Source: Tamarix chinensis (Eukaryota > Streptophyta > Magnoliopsida > Caryophyllales > Tamaricaceae). From it: a stretch of 64,000 nucleotides of DNA. Shown here in pieces: positions 12,046 to 23,713 of the stretch. The stretch is taken from the NCBI GenBank assembly GCA_030549775.1, contig CM060173.1, forward strand, positions 4,369,501 to 4,433,500, read 5' to 3'. Below the pieces are notes generated by a model. That model made no database searches. It saw only the letters and a list, made by a program, of their open reading frames with translations, and had not been told where the DNA came from. The position numbers and the translations under genes are program-made. The stretch's first letter is position 1; each line of letters opens with the position of its first letter.

Positions 12046-12723
12046 CTACCGCGTCTTCACAGCCGCAGCAGAGATCACTCCACTGCCCCCCGTACTGCCT
12101 GAACTGCTCGACATCCCTGTTTTACTACTATTCATCATCATCCCCGCCATCTCATGATGATGATGGTGGTGGTGATAAGAACCAGAACCATACATCTGTC
12201 CTTGATGATGTCCCATCATCATCATCCCACCATACATCCCAGCTCCACCTCCAACCCCACCGCCATACCCCCCACCACCACCAGACGTCACACCACCACC
12301 ACTTCCGCCGCCGCCTCCAGCTGCGCCACCCCCACCCGATCCGTCCTTCTCACCTTGTCTTCCCATCGTGGTCTTCTCCCCTTCCATCTCCCTGTACTTA
12401 TGTAAGTAAATCTTCAACGGCTCAACATAATCTTCAAATCCTAACGTCGTCATAGCCCAAAGCAAATCGTCACCGTTGATCGTCTTTCGTTTCTCCCTCT
12501 GGCACTTGTCCGATGCCTCTCCGGTTATGAAGCTTATGAACTCTGATACGCACTCCTGGACCGTCTCCTTTGCGTCTTTCGAGATCTTCGCGTTTGCTGG
12601 TAAAGCTTTCTTCATGATCCTGCTCACGTTTGCTATCGGAAGGAATCTGTCTTGTTCTCTTGCGGATAACTCGCTGTGCGAGTTGCTATTGTGTCCTCCC
12701 GACTCGTTATCGGAATCCGCCAT
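12046..12723 (-). CDS. NF-YB3-like: NF-YB transcription factor subunit, non-LEC1 type (NF-YB3-like)
   Basis: NF-YB pairs with NF-YC through a histone-like fold, and the dimer recruits NF-YA or CONSTANS-type proteins to CCAAT or related promoter sites. The 225-residue frame has an acidic Asn/Ser-rich N-terminus (1-20), then the full conserved core at about 24-113 ([20 protein letters not shown] through [18 protein letters not shown]). Lysine at position 49 (ISKDAKET) marks the non-LEC1 class, since LEC1 types have Asp there. The tail is unusual: Gly-rich runs at about 130-160, Met-rich patches, then seven consecutive histidines. The frame could be extended one codon to a TTG at 12726, but the ATG at 12723 is the natural start (MADSDNES). 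It has no intron, as expected for this subgroup. NF-YB2/3 relatives promote flowering and stress responses; that role here is inference. Confidence 0.95.
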   Translation of the reverse strand: MADSDNESGGHNSNSHSELSAREQDRFLPIANVSRIMKKALPANAKISKDAKETVQECVSEFISFITGEASDKCQREKRKTINGDDLLWAMTTLGFEDYVEPLKIYLHKYREMEGEKTTMGRQGEKDGSGGGGAAGGGGGSGGGVTSGGGGGYGGGVGGGAGMYGGMMMMGHHQGQMYGSGSYHHHHHHHEMAGMMMNSSKTGMSSSSGSTGGSGVISAAAVKTR

Positions 12724-15700
12724 CAACGTTCAAACGTAACTCGATTTGGACCCTGACGAATTGACCTGAATCCCCCGGTATTTTTTTTTCCGGTATAGGA
12801 TAGGAATATGTACCCGTCGGTTCGGAGATGTATTCGGCCAGTAAATTGACGGAGATGTATTGGCGGGAAATTCAGTCGGACAGACAGGATAAAGGAATTC
12901 CCCGACGAAGCAGCGGGGATCCTGGAAGAGCAGAAGAAAGAGAGCGGAAGGAGACGGGGAGCGGAAAAGAAGGTAGAGCGTGCAGGGTCCGTCGGATCGG
13001 TGGTCTAATAACGTATATCGATAACGACACGTGGATCAATGGAAACCCTTCATATGTCGATAAGAGTCTGGTTGCGTGGTGGTTTAACGTGCGTTGGATC
13101 AGGGGGCGGGGATGCGTGATTAGGTGGACGGAATAAGATTGTGACGCGTGGTTTCTTACTTTGTTTTAGTTGGTTGATAGTTAAGTCAATAGCCCTCCCT
13201 GAAGGAGCTGGCTGAGACTAGGGAATTGCCGCAATGGGGAATCTTTCGAGCCGACGGCTGCGGCAGATGGATATATCGGCTATTAATTATTATCTTGTTT
13301 CCACTTTCTCCGTATCTGACTTCGGTGGCTCGTGGCCGACTGTCACTTAGCATCGGCTTAGCCGATCTCGGGTTGCTACTGAACAAACTCAGTCAGTAGA
13401 CTCAGCAGCACTACCCACACCTCAGAGAATATAGAGATCTAATGAGTATGGTCGTATGCTAAAGAACAAGGCACGATATGCATGCCTACATGTAGGTTTT
13501 ATCCATAAGACGATGACATCAAATATTTGTTCTTTTCTTCTTTGGTAAGACACAAGTATTTATGCATACCAAAATTACCGTATTTTGTTTCCATACCCAA
13601 ATTGCAGTCGATTTGAAAATTACCGTAAAAATAAAAATGGAGTATTTATTCTTGAATTTAGTAATTTCATAGAGGAGATATAAATAGCAATGTATATATA
13701 TCTGAATGGATGCAAACATTCAGTTTTGAAAACCCCGTTTCCTATAAAAAAGATGCATAGGGGGGTATTTTATACTAGTAGAGTGGAATCAAGTATTAGT
13801 AAGGAGTTAGATTTAATTTTATACTACTAAGGTTTATTTTTGTCGTATTATTTTTAAACGGGACCATATTAGAGTCTATCGGATCAAATAGGATTTATAA
13901 GAATTCGACCTATCTTTTTTTTTAACCAATTAATCTAAGCATTTTCCCCCAAGGTAATTCAAAATAAAATTTTATATAACTTATTAAAGCAAATATATTT
14001 ATATTTTCCTAGGTCATAAATATTGGTGAAAATTTACATAGGCTTCATTAATTATGTTCATTTAATATGATGTCATTATTCTATGTGTGTATATTTGGTG
14101 GGTTATTACTAGAAAAATTTATACAGATATTTTATGAACAAACTTTAAAGCTTATACAGACATTTTTATTTATATTTTAAAATATAATACATTTATCTTA
14201 TACGTCACAGATAACTCTATCCTAGACTAACACAAGAGAAGTAAAGCATAATATTTAAGAAATATATATTTTTGATCATGAGTATCCAGCTAAGTAACTT
14301 TAACCGCGGGTAAAAATTGAACTCTCAAATTATAAATATCTTTATTAATATAGCTATTTAATTTTAAGAAGTCTACGTATATTTTTACAATTAGAAATAT
14401 ACGTCGAAAATGGTGGAATTAGTACCCGAGCTGTGATGGAGAAAAATCGAAGTCCATCACAATTCAGTGGGGACACACAAAAAAAAAAAAAAAAAGTCAT
14501 GGAGTGTGGGCCGGGGATAAATTGGAGGCACTATTACTAACAACAAGTTGAAGTTGCATTATCAAAAAAAAAAAAAATGTTGAATTTGGGGCGTCATATT
14601 CACGAGAGGACATAGGTGGTTGCTAGTTGAGGCAAATATCTGACTTTTAAGACTTATACCCCACCCGTCTTGGGGAACCTATTTAATTATAATCCTTTTG
14701 ATCAGGTAGGTAACAATAAATTAGTAGCAGTAGTATATATATAAATACTATTTTTTTTTGTATCAGAAATAAAATTATTTTATTATTAAATTTTTATATA
14801 AAAAATTATTTTATAAAAATTAAAGTCTAATTTTTTCCTTATTTTCTCAATTGTAAAGATATATATTCAATATTTTATTATTTTTTAGTAAATAATGTAA
14901 GTATAATTTTAGATTACTTTTATTATTTTTAACAAATATATATAAATTAATATAATTATTTTTTTAATAGGAATGAAGCATATTATTAATTGCAAACATT
15001 GACTCATTAGGTAGAAATAATTTAATTAAATGAATAATAGTAGTAGTAGTACTAATTTGGTGGAGATTTAGGTAAACAGATCCTAATCCTATGCTTCCAT
15101 ATGAAAATGCTGTTGATACTAGAGTAGTAGACGTAAGCAGCAAGTAGCAGCATTAATGAATCACAGCCGACCACCGTCCCTAATTAATTAGTCTATGCAA
15201 TCACATGACATGAGTTCATTCTAGTGCCTAACTTTTCTGATAAGAGTCTTGTGCCATACTTAGGCTACTCACAGCATCTTTATAAGGTTAAATTAAGTAA
15301 GTCTAATTCAATATAATGATAAGTTAAGACTAATTAAAGGTGGGAGCTCGTAGATGTAATACAAAAAATAAAAAAGAGTTAGAAAAAAAAACTTTATATT
15401 ATTGGAACGAAAAAGTATAAAGTATGAAGAGAGGTGGGAGCTCGTAGATGGATTTGATCAAAGGAGATCCTTTCTTTTTATAGTTGAGTTATTTCCTCTA
15501 TCTTTTTAAATAAAAAAGTTAAAACTCCTCATTAATTACATCTTCTTAAATATTTGACTCTGAAATATTTATCCATATTCATTTACCTTCCTTTATATAC
15601 ATCAACACCTTATAATACTCCACTTTCTTTTCCTATATCCTATAATATTCTATAGTTTTCTAGACCTCTTTAAAACTTTGTAGGACTCATTAGAAAATAC

Positions 15701-16620
15701 TCCCGTGTATCAGATTCTTATAATTAAAGATGTAAACCGAATGGATTTAAAGTAGATATATTCATATTTATATCTATATACGATAAAAAAAATTCTATAT
15801 CCGAACGAATATCTACTAATATATCTATATCTATATTCATCGAATATTTATTATCTTAATAAATAATTTATTTATTCATTAATAAATATTATCAAATAAA
15901 TAAATCTATTTATAATAATTTTTACTAATATTATATTATATTTATTATAAAATTAAAAGTAAAATAATAATTATATATTAAATAAATAAATATAAATACT
16001 CCTTGTATATATTTATACCCAAACTCAAAGATATTTTACTCCATCGCCTATATTAATTTATTTATATCTATTTAAATAACCAAGAAAAGCGATCATATGA
16101 AATCCACCGTATTTATGTCCTCACCTTTAATACACATACTTAATTATATGGAAAAGCGATCTAGAACCTTCCGGTGAAACTCAAACTTGTAAGTGCGCCA
16201 CATGCTGCCGGAGGCCATCATTTAGATAATGGTGTAGTGCCGACTGCCCGTACATAGAAAGCGTAAACAGCTAGCTAGCTTTTAATTAATTATTCGAAGC
16301 AGAAAACTAGCGTGGAAAAGCTATATGGTGGTTTAAAAAACCAAAACACAGGCAGTACTATTTCCTGACCAACTTTTATCTGGGTATCCAAGGTGGGTGA
16401 GGGGAAGCAGCACAGACTCAATCAGCTAGCTGCTTCCCTATCAATACCTCCCTGTGTGTGTGGTAAGACGGACCATTTGGGCTATCAATCGAAGAGTTTA
16501 CAGGTATTGAAAAGGAAAAAAAATATGGTTGTAGTAGTCAGTGAAAATCAACCAGTATTGATTTCACGCTATCGATTATGATCAAGTTTACAAGTATGAA
16601 AGCTATATTTGCAAGAAGAA
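12724..16620. other. NF-YB upstream region and AT-rich intergenic DNA
   Basis: About 12724-13400 is GC-richer than its surroundings and should hold the NF-YB leader and promoter (the gene reads leftward). From 13400 on it is AT-rich with no supported gene. Short A-runs occur near 14480 and 14565. A decayed repeat is listed at 15724-16080. Confidence 0.4.
15724..16080. repeat. decayed relic of the GGATATCTACTAA repeat family
   Basis: It begins AAAGATGTAAACCGAATGG, comparable to the complement of the right end of the 24416-24796 relic (CATTTACATCTCTAG). It shares the order ATATCTACTAA, ATTCATCGAATATTTATT, TAATTTATTTATTCATTAA and AATATTATCAAATAAATAAA with that copy. It is strongly AT-degraded and non-coding. 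Confidence 0.45.
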
Positions 16621-16624
16621 AAGA

Positions 16625-16655
16625 AGGAAAGAAAGAAAGAAAGAAAGAAAGAAAG
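16625..16655 (+). repeat. (GAAA)n microsatellite
   Basis: Tandem GAAA tetranucleotides downstream of the minus-strand gene at 16775-17674. Confidence 0.9.
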
Positions 16656-16774
16656 GCAAAAACAAGTTACGATCTACTACTTGACTTGATCTGATGGTGT
16701 TGAATGAAGAAACATGGACATGATAAGAGAGATAATAAAAAATAAAAAATAAAAATAAAAATACTAGCAGTATA

Positions 16775-17674
16775 TCATGTTTTGATCTCGAACCTCGGAC
16801 ACTTGATAGAACCCATCGATATATCGATCTCGATCAAGTTATCCTCTTCATTCATCGGATCTGATAGGAGCTCCATCAGAGTTTGTTGCCTGAGAAGTGA
16901 TACCATCGAACAATCTGGCTGCCATTTCTGCCGCATGTAGTTGCTGTACTCTCTGTTAATAACGTCCTGTATATTCTTGGAGTCGACATAATGACCTGTT
17001 GGGAGCTCAATCTCGATTAGGCTTTCCTCGTCCGAAATCGATCCATCTGACCACCAATCTTGGTTATATGTTGAACTGCTACTGTCTCTGGACGACCGCC
17101 TAATTTCATACCCGAGTTTAGTATCATCATCACCATCATCATCCGTAGTGTCAGGCATCTGCTCTGATTTTGTGCGGTTTCTCGTCAGCAAGAATTGTGA
17201 AGCATGACCCATCTCGCCTTCTTCGACCCCTGTACCCTCCTTGCTTCGAACGGCGGCTTCATTATGATCGGCTCCAACTTCATCCCTCATCTTCTTCCCA
17301 CTTCCATGCCCTGAAAAGTTTGAGCCCGCGCATTCCTCTTCCATCTCGGACGGGCATCGCTCCGCACTAGTACTGGAGCTCAGAGCTTCGTCTCGCTGCG
17401 GCATCATTATTTGGTTATCGGGGTCGGGGGACGGCGAATTAGGTTTCAAAGAGAAGGTGACGGCAATGGGACACAAGATCAAAGCCGACGACGTAAGGAA
17501 GATGCTTAAGAACCCAAGGCAATGAAACACAATAGCAAACGCAGCAAAGGCTACGACAAGTGCGGTAATCCGAGGGAGTGGGCGGGCTCCAAACAAGTAA
17601 AAGGAACGAGAAACCTGCAGACCCTCCATGGTATTAATACCGGAGATGGTGAAGTTGGAACAACCGAGCTTCAT
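16775..17674 (-). CDS. plant membrane protein of unknown function, two hydrophobic segments and acidic tail
   Basis: The intact 299-codon frame has an ATG start and TGA stop. Residues 37-76 form one long hydrophobic block, readable as two short membrane helices (about 37-58 and 59-76). A Ser-, Asp- and Glu-rich hydrophilic region of about 220 residues follows, with an acidic stretch (TTDDDGDDDTK). The C-terminal third is the most structured. It has SDGSISDEESLIEIELPTGH at about 208-227 and, at the very end, EEDNLIEIDISMGS, so a LIEI-type motif occurs twice. I recall similar uncharacterised plant proteins with these motifs but no known function. A second methionine at residue 16 (MEGLQVSR) could be the real start. 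No intron is needed. Membrane location is inferred from hydrophobicity only. Confidence 0.72.
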   Translation of the reverse strand: MKLGCSNFTISGINTMEGLQVSRSFYLFGARPLPRITALVVAFAAFAIVFHCLGFLSIFLTSSALILCPIAVTFSLKPNSPSPDPDNQIMMPQRDEALSSSTSAERCPSEMEEECAGSNFSGHGSGKKMRDEVGADHNEAAVRSKEGTGVEEGEMGHASQFLLTRNRTKSEQMPDTTDDDGDDDTKLGYEIRRSSRDSSSSTYNQDWWSDGSISDEESLIEIELPTGHYVDSKNIQDVINREYSNYMRQKWQPDCSMVSLLRQQTLMELLSDPMNEEDNLIEIDISMGSIKCPRFEIKT

Positions 17675-19981
17675 TTGACAATAATATAGATAGCTAGCCA
17701 GCTAGCTAGCTGACTGAATAAATTGAAGGAGAGTAAGGTGTTTTTTTTTTTTTTTTTTTTTTTTTTGGATTTCAATCTTATGTATGGTACGTTCTAAAGT
17801 GAACGAGGATACATTGCTAGAAATAGCAGCAGATGAAGGAGCCCGCAGGAACAAGGAGGGAGTATACCTGGAGCTGACAAGCTAACTTGCAATTAAAACA
17901 ATAGATCATGTATCATCTCATTTCTGCAGCTCTTTTTTGTTAATAATAATAATAATAATAATAGTTTAATTACTTAGCCTTTGCATTTGCCTGCCGCAGC
18001 AGCTCGAACCAGACCTGCAGCGTTCTGCTTGGTTGTTTTTTCTCTACTCCTCTTCCTCTGACAGCGTCACGGTTCCCAAAGAAGAAGTCCCGAGTGTTGC
18101 CTGCTTATGAAGCAAAAACTTGAACTCGTTACCGTAGCCAATCAAAGCATTATTCATTCATCACCGGCTGATTCCGCCTTGAAAACACCAGAACCCTGAT
18201 GGTTTTCCTTGCTGTAGCAAAACTTTTTCACCTCAGGAGCATAGATTTGAGAGCAGATGAGTGCTCCATCCTCAGATCGACTCATGACCGCTTGCTCCTC
18301 TCTTATCGTCTTCCATCCAGACAACGATACTCTATGACTACAAAACGAGATTTTTGGATCCCTTTCAAGTTTCAACAAAACTTAAGATTATGTGTTTGAC
18401 GATATTATACAAAATTAATTAGCCCTGTGTGCCACGTACAACCTTTTACGCAGCTATGAAACAAACTACTTGTGTCTCATGCGGCTATGCCTTCTGTTTC
18501 TTTTTTTTTTCTTTTTTTGAGCGAGTGAGAGGGACAAAAAAAAGAAAAGAAAAAAAAACTATTACTCTAATTTGAACTTGATCCTTCTGATTAATAAAGT
18601 TATTTCCGTACAATGCCTAATTAATTATCTATTCCTCTTCACGCTCAGCCCCACTCTATTTCATTTCTTGTCAGTTCAAGTTAAATAATAGAGGAGGGAG
18701 ACTAAATACAGTAAGCCCCGGGGGGGGGACCATTACTTTGCAAGACTTTCGATTATACCTATAATAATAATAATAATAATAAATAATAATATGTGGCCAA
18801 TGCTCCTTTTGGTTTCTGGTCCGCGCCTTAATCATGGCTTTTAGCGCCTAGGATATCAATTTGTCCCCAAGAAAAAAAAGTAAAAGCCTCATCCCTCCCT
18901 TCATCACTCGTGCTCCTCCTGCTATGATAGCAAGGTGGGACCGAGAGAGGAAATTTCCAAAATACGACTAAAAATGCATAAGTGGGTACCTGTACCACTA
19001 ATATAATAACAGCAGCGCCATGAATTCCAGCCATCGCTTCGAAATCATAGACATTTGAAACCGCAGCGCCCTATCAGGAAGCAAACAGGCGAGAATCTCA
19101 ATCCGAAGCCTGCAACGAGGATGAGTCCACTTGTCGGCTGTCACCGAAACGGATCCCCTTAGCTCTGAAAATCAAGCAATGCCACCTCCTGGCTGGCGTA
19201 ACAATGCAGCCAGTTCTATGCCACCCTAATCATACACTTGTCTCTTCTTCTTCTTCTTCTTCTTCCTTTTTTTCCCTTTCTCCAACGTTGGAAGAAGGAA
19301 CTAGATCTCAATCAGCGGTGCCCTCTATATTGATGGGTTGGTGAGGAGGATGGATAGATTGGGGACCATATCTTGGTCGAGATGAATGTTTCATAGTAAA
19401 CCGTTGCGGAATATTGGTACTATGGATAGGTATGACTTTTGGTAAAAGAGACAAATATGGGCATCTTATTATATTCATAGTATCTATAGAGGTTCCTCCA
19501 AAAGAAGGGAGCTTGTTTTTTTAATTTGTTCTGCCTTCAAAGAGGTGGTAATTGAGGGCTTTAAGGTTGTTTTGGGAAAATTAATCGAGTTAGATTATTG
19601 TTGTGTATGTTAACGTTTTCAAACAGGCAGGCAGGGATATGTAGCTAAAACCCTGTTTCATCACTCAGTTTTAGTAGGGACTGAGAATAGCTGTCTGTCA
19701 CTGCATTTTAAGGCCCATAACAGCCCGTCCCCTTTTATCATACCAAGTTCATTTATCAAAAGATGGGCAGAGCCAAGGCAAAGCAAGCATTTGTCATTCA
19801 TTACCTATTTACATGCCGATATATATACATATATACAAGCTACACTTGAAGGAGTGAAAGCAGTAGCTCAGCGTCCACTGAGCAAGCCAGATATGCTTAC
19901 ATTTCTTTGCCTAATCTCATCGCCTTCCCTGTAGCTTTAACATGCAGTAGTAGAAGCAGCAGTAGCATTACTAGTACCAAG
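17675..19981. other. intergenic with simple repeats
   Basis: It holds a GCTAGCTAGCTAGCTGAC run upstream of the minus-strand gene, 26 consecutive T at 17741-17766, AAT runs near 17941-17962 and 18762-18790, a CTT run near 19241-19266 and a G-run at 18721-18728. No gene is supported; open frames at 18154-18399 and 18828-19034 match no family. Confidence 0.45.
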
Positions 19982-21407
19982 TAGTGGCGGAGCCAGGGCT
20001 TCCGCATGGTGTCTCGGGACACCACGGAGCCCTGGCGGTAAGGCATAAATAATGTTTGGTTTTTAGCTAAAAGATATATATATTATCTGTGGGACACCGT
20101 ATTAAAATGCTGGGATGGATGAACGGTTGGGTCCCCGTGTTTCAAACGAAAGGACTCGTGTTCAAGTCCCGCGGACGCCTATTTTTGTTACTCATTTATA
20201 GAATCAAAACGACGTCGTTTTGATTCTTATTTTTTTTCCCAAACCCCTACCCTTCTCCCGGCTGCTCTCCTTACCTGCCTGGCTGCCTCCATTTTCATGT
20301 ACCCAGCCAGCCTCCCAATCGACCCTGCGAGTTGCGACTTGCGACTAAACCTGAGTGCCAGACCGGCGGCGACCGCCTGACAGAGTCACGCAGAGATGGG
20401 AGGGAGACCACAGCACGACAGCAAGCGGACTGGAGCTCGCCACTGCTGTCGGCGACCACCTCCAGTCCACCATTGCCCTTGTGTTCTTTGTTGCCTGTCT
20501 GCCATTTATCTTTACCTCTTCACTCTTCAACAGTTTAGCTCTTCCATTTGCCGCCCCGTCCCGCCCCGCCCTGCTCGGTTGCTCCGACCCTGCCCGCTGC
20601 TCCTGCTCAGTTGCTACCAGCTGAGAGCTGAGTGCTGGCGCTTGGCTGGAGCTTGGACCTGGATGGCTGCTAGTCTGCTACGGTGCTACGGCCTACGGGT
20701 AAGATTTATAGATTGAATTAAAATCTATACACTACTACCTGCTGGCTGCTACTGGCTGTTACTTGCTACTCTCAAGTCTCAAATTCTTACTCTTATTTCT
20801 CTCAGCAAGACAGGAACTAACAATCGATGGATGAGGCAGCCACAACGCACAGCCCACAGGTAAGATTTTAGTTAATTTTTAGTTAGTTAAATTGTTAGTT
20901 ATTAATTTGTAAAATTAGAATTTAGTTAATTTATTTATATTTATCTTATTAATTGATTATATTTTTTAGTTTATAGAAATCCCAATTTATCTTATTAATG
21001 TAGAAATCCTAATTAATTTGGTAGAAATCAGAATTAGTTTGTAGAAATTAGAATGTAGAAATCAAATTTTTAGATTTATAGAATGAATTGTTTAATTTAT
21101 TAGTTATTTTTTTAATTAGTTTGTTATAAAATTATATTATCAATTAAGTTTTAGGAAATTCCTTAGTTAATTCATTAAATTATTTAATGTCTTAATTTAG
21201 GATGTAATGCTACTTTTTAAGCTAGCCTAAAAATAATTACTACAAATCTAATTCTGTTAATAAGTTGTTACCAATTTTCGAAAATTTTAAGCGAATTTAG
21301 TTAAACACCTAAAAATATTATTTTATTTTGATATTTATTTTAGTATACTATTTATTGAACGAATATATTCGGGACACCATGAATTCAAAATTCTGACTCC
21401 GCCACTG
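19982..21407. mobile_element. hAT-type (Tip100-like) non-autonomous element
   Basis: The left end is TAGTGGCGGAGCCAGG, and the right end in reverse complement is CAGTGGCGGAGTCAGA. The flanks GTACCAAG (19974-19981) and GTACCAAC (21408-21415) form an 8-bp target duplication with one mismatch, as expected for hAT. The 1426-bp interior has no transposase. It has a GC-rich block (about 20250-20700) with two CAG/GTAAGATT donor-like sites, which looks like the leader and first exon region of a larger parent, followed by AT-rich DNA. It also contains the sequence GTGTTCAAGTCCCGCGG, reminiscent of a tRNA T-arm, and a 28-bp palindrome. Confidence 0.75.
20200..20227. repeat. 28-bp perfect palindrome
   Basis: Each 14-base arm (AGAATCAAAACGAC) is followed directly by its exact reverse complement, with no spacer, centred on 20213/20214. 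The centre contains AACGACGTCGTT, an ACGT-core site of the kind bound by bZIP factors. It lies inside the hAT-type element just upstream of its GC-rich block. Confidence 0.95.
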
Positions 21408-22129
21408 GTACCAACTACCTAGACTGGCAAATGAATCGCCGAACAGGGCTTTGATATATCTGCCTGCCAGCACAGGCAATACCTAATATCATTATGTAAG
21501 GAAGAGGCATCTTCCTTGGATTTCCCCCTTCCCTTTGTCCGGTAGCATTTATTCCCATTATTCTTATCGCTGTGTATTAATAGAAAATATTATTATTACT
21601 ACGTACAGGACTGCCGACTACTACTGTAATTTCTTAATCGTCGCTACGCTAATAGCTACTGTAACTGCCTAACAATTGATGCACCAACTTCCTTGCACGA
21701 AAACATATTCAGCTAATAATTTATCGCTCCACTAACCACAGCCAAGCAGGAAACGCGCTCAAAAAATATTTTGAGGAGTGACTGATATACGATCAAATAA
21801 TTAAACTAGCTGGACCGATACGAAGTTTTCGTTGATATTAGCTCACTAGTAGCAGAATCGTGGAGCACTTCAAACCCAAGAAGGTTCCCTAATAGAGCAC
21901 GTCAGAGAACAGACCGGGTCAAAATGGAGGCGCTTCACTTCCACAAGCAGAATTGTCTAGGAACAGAAAAACAAAGAGAGTGTCATGGCCTTGACAAGCG
22001 AGTCGATCTGCTATATATATGCCAAGGCATGCATGTTTTGTGCCTTCATAGGATCCTGACCAGAGGAACTTCATACTAATTAATGGCATTAATGTATGAG
22101 ACAATATGCATTGGAATGAGAATACACAC

Positions 22130-22415
22130 CGTGCTCCAGTAGGTTTGCAAGCTAAAAAATAAGGTATTTGGTAAGTTGCACTCGTCTACCATAACCGAGG
22201 AGGTGAGCCTGCCATGATCTCAATCTAGATGTAAATTTATCAACCAATACTTGATAAAGGTGTCTAGTAAGATACTTAGCATAATATGGTGCACCCAAAT
22301 ATTTGAAAGGCAACTGTCCCTCTGGGATGTGAAACTCAGTGAATAAGTCCTCCCTAAGATGCTAAGTACAATCACCGCGGTAATAGGTATTGCTTTTAGC
22401 CGCATCCATCACTAG
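22130..22415 (-). pseudogene. LINE reverse transcriptase relic, copy 1
   Basis: Read on the minus strand, the interrupted frame gives PEGQLPFKYLGAPYYAKYLT followed by VDKFTSRL. This matches the LPxKYLGxPL...LVDKI block near the C-terminal part of plant non-LTR reverse transcriptases. Further on it resembles the W-x-A-x-LLSYxGRxQL segment. It has frame breaks and no start or end, so it is a decayed fragment inside the duplicated unit. Confidence 0.55.
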
Positions 22416-23279
22416 ACCTGAAATGTTAGAAAAGTGAAGAAAAAGTGTTGAAGATGGCTTGTTTAAAGTTGCTTATCAAAATTAGTTTATTATGGGTAGT
22501 TATTTTTGATAATTACCTTTAAATATTAAATAAGTTATAAGTTTATTAGCGGTAGCGTTATTATTTTTTTAAGAATTACAACTATAATACTAAGTATGTG
22601 TTATTGTAGTTATTACTATTTTCTTGATCTTGACAATTGTCAAACAATCACAATCAGCAAGATAAAGTATTTATATCCAAAAGTTTTAGTTAAAATCTCT
22701 AAAAAATGTTTTTTAATGGAGATTGTTTGGTAATACTAACCACAAAAACTACAATGTAATGCCCCAATAAGTAATACTTGGTTGAGATGACGTAAAAATA
22801 ATTCATGTGCCTTAAGTTTTGAAAGCCAATCATTAAAAAATATATAATTAAATGTATTTGTCTTGTGGTGATTAAAAATGTGTGAAATTATAGTTCTTCT
22901 AGAAACTATGCTCACAGCGACAAAATTTATTAGAAAAACTTAACTTAATTTTTTTGGGCCATTTGTTAACTTCAAATTTCATTTCGAACAATGATATGTG
23001 ATTAGTGTTAGTAATAGGACCTTACAAGGAGGACCTTATCTAATACCACCCATGGACTTGAGGAAGTGCCCAAGGTCAATATATTGATTCCTTTATAAAA
23101 GCATAATATTCATATTTAGAACTATAAAAATTATAAAAGTATAAAGTTACTTAATTGCATAATAAACTTATGGATTAAGATGACAATGAAATTGGATACT
23201 ATAATTTATGAGAATAAATCTAACTTTATGTCAGATTACCAACAAAAGTAATTTTTCTTCTCAAATGTCTAACTGAGTA

Positions 23280-23496
23280 CTCCCTTCGTTTCTATAAGAA
23301 CTTCTTTTAAGCATTTATATATTATTTTAAGAGATAATAAATATATTTTTAATATAATAATTATATAATTTATTAGAAAATAATATAATAATTAATGTAT
23401 ATAAAAAATAATAATAAAGAAAAAATTATAAAATAAATTTATCCTTTTTAAAAAAATAATAAACTAGAAAATATTTTTTTTTAAAAACAAATGAAG
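23280..23496. mobile_element. Stowaway-like MITE, copy 1
   Basis: It starts CTCCCTTCGTTTCTATAAGA after TA (23278-23279) and ends AAAAACAAATGAAG before TA (23497-23498). TA duplications and CTCCCTCCGTTT-type ends are typical of Stowaway elements. The right end is degenerate. The interior is AT-rich. Confidence 0.65.
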
Positions 23497-23713
23497 TATT
23501 AGAAAGAGGATCAAACTAAAAAGCATCTTATGATTTTTATTAATATGAGAAAAAGATATTATTGTCATATGATTTCACTTTTCTTTAGCCATTTTTTTGA
23601 CTTTTTACTATGTTCCTAACTTGTGACATAAATTTGGCAATTTCATCGACGGATCTTTAATTTCATGGGCCATATGGAGCGAAGACTTCGAGTACCTTCC
23701 AAATTTACCAAAA

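Larger units (their letters stand above)
21781..23713. repeat. direct duplication, copy 1 (uninterrupted)
   Basis: It begins ACTGATATACGATCAAATAA and ends near ACCTTCCAAATTTACC. The same order of sequence, in the same orientation, recurs at 25286-32071. Copy 1 has no Harbinger insertion: the site reads CAGATTACCAACAAAAG at about 23232-23248. The unit carries a LINE relic and a Stowaway-like MITE. Divergence between the copies is visible but moderate, with many short indels. Confidence 0.85.

Noticed and set aside
12724..12726. NF-YB start one codon upstream
   Set aside because: The codon is TTG. ATG 12723 gives the usual MADSDN start.
12154..12739. Plus-strand frames opposite NF-YB
   Set aside because: They are shadows of the NF-YB coding strand.
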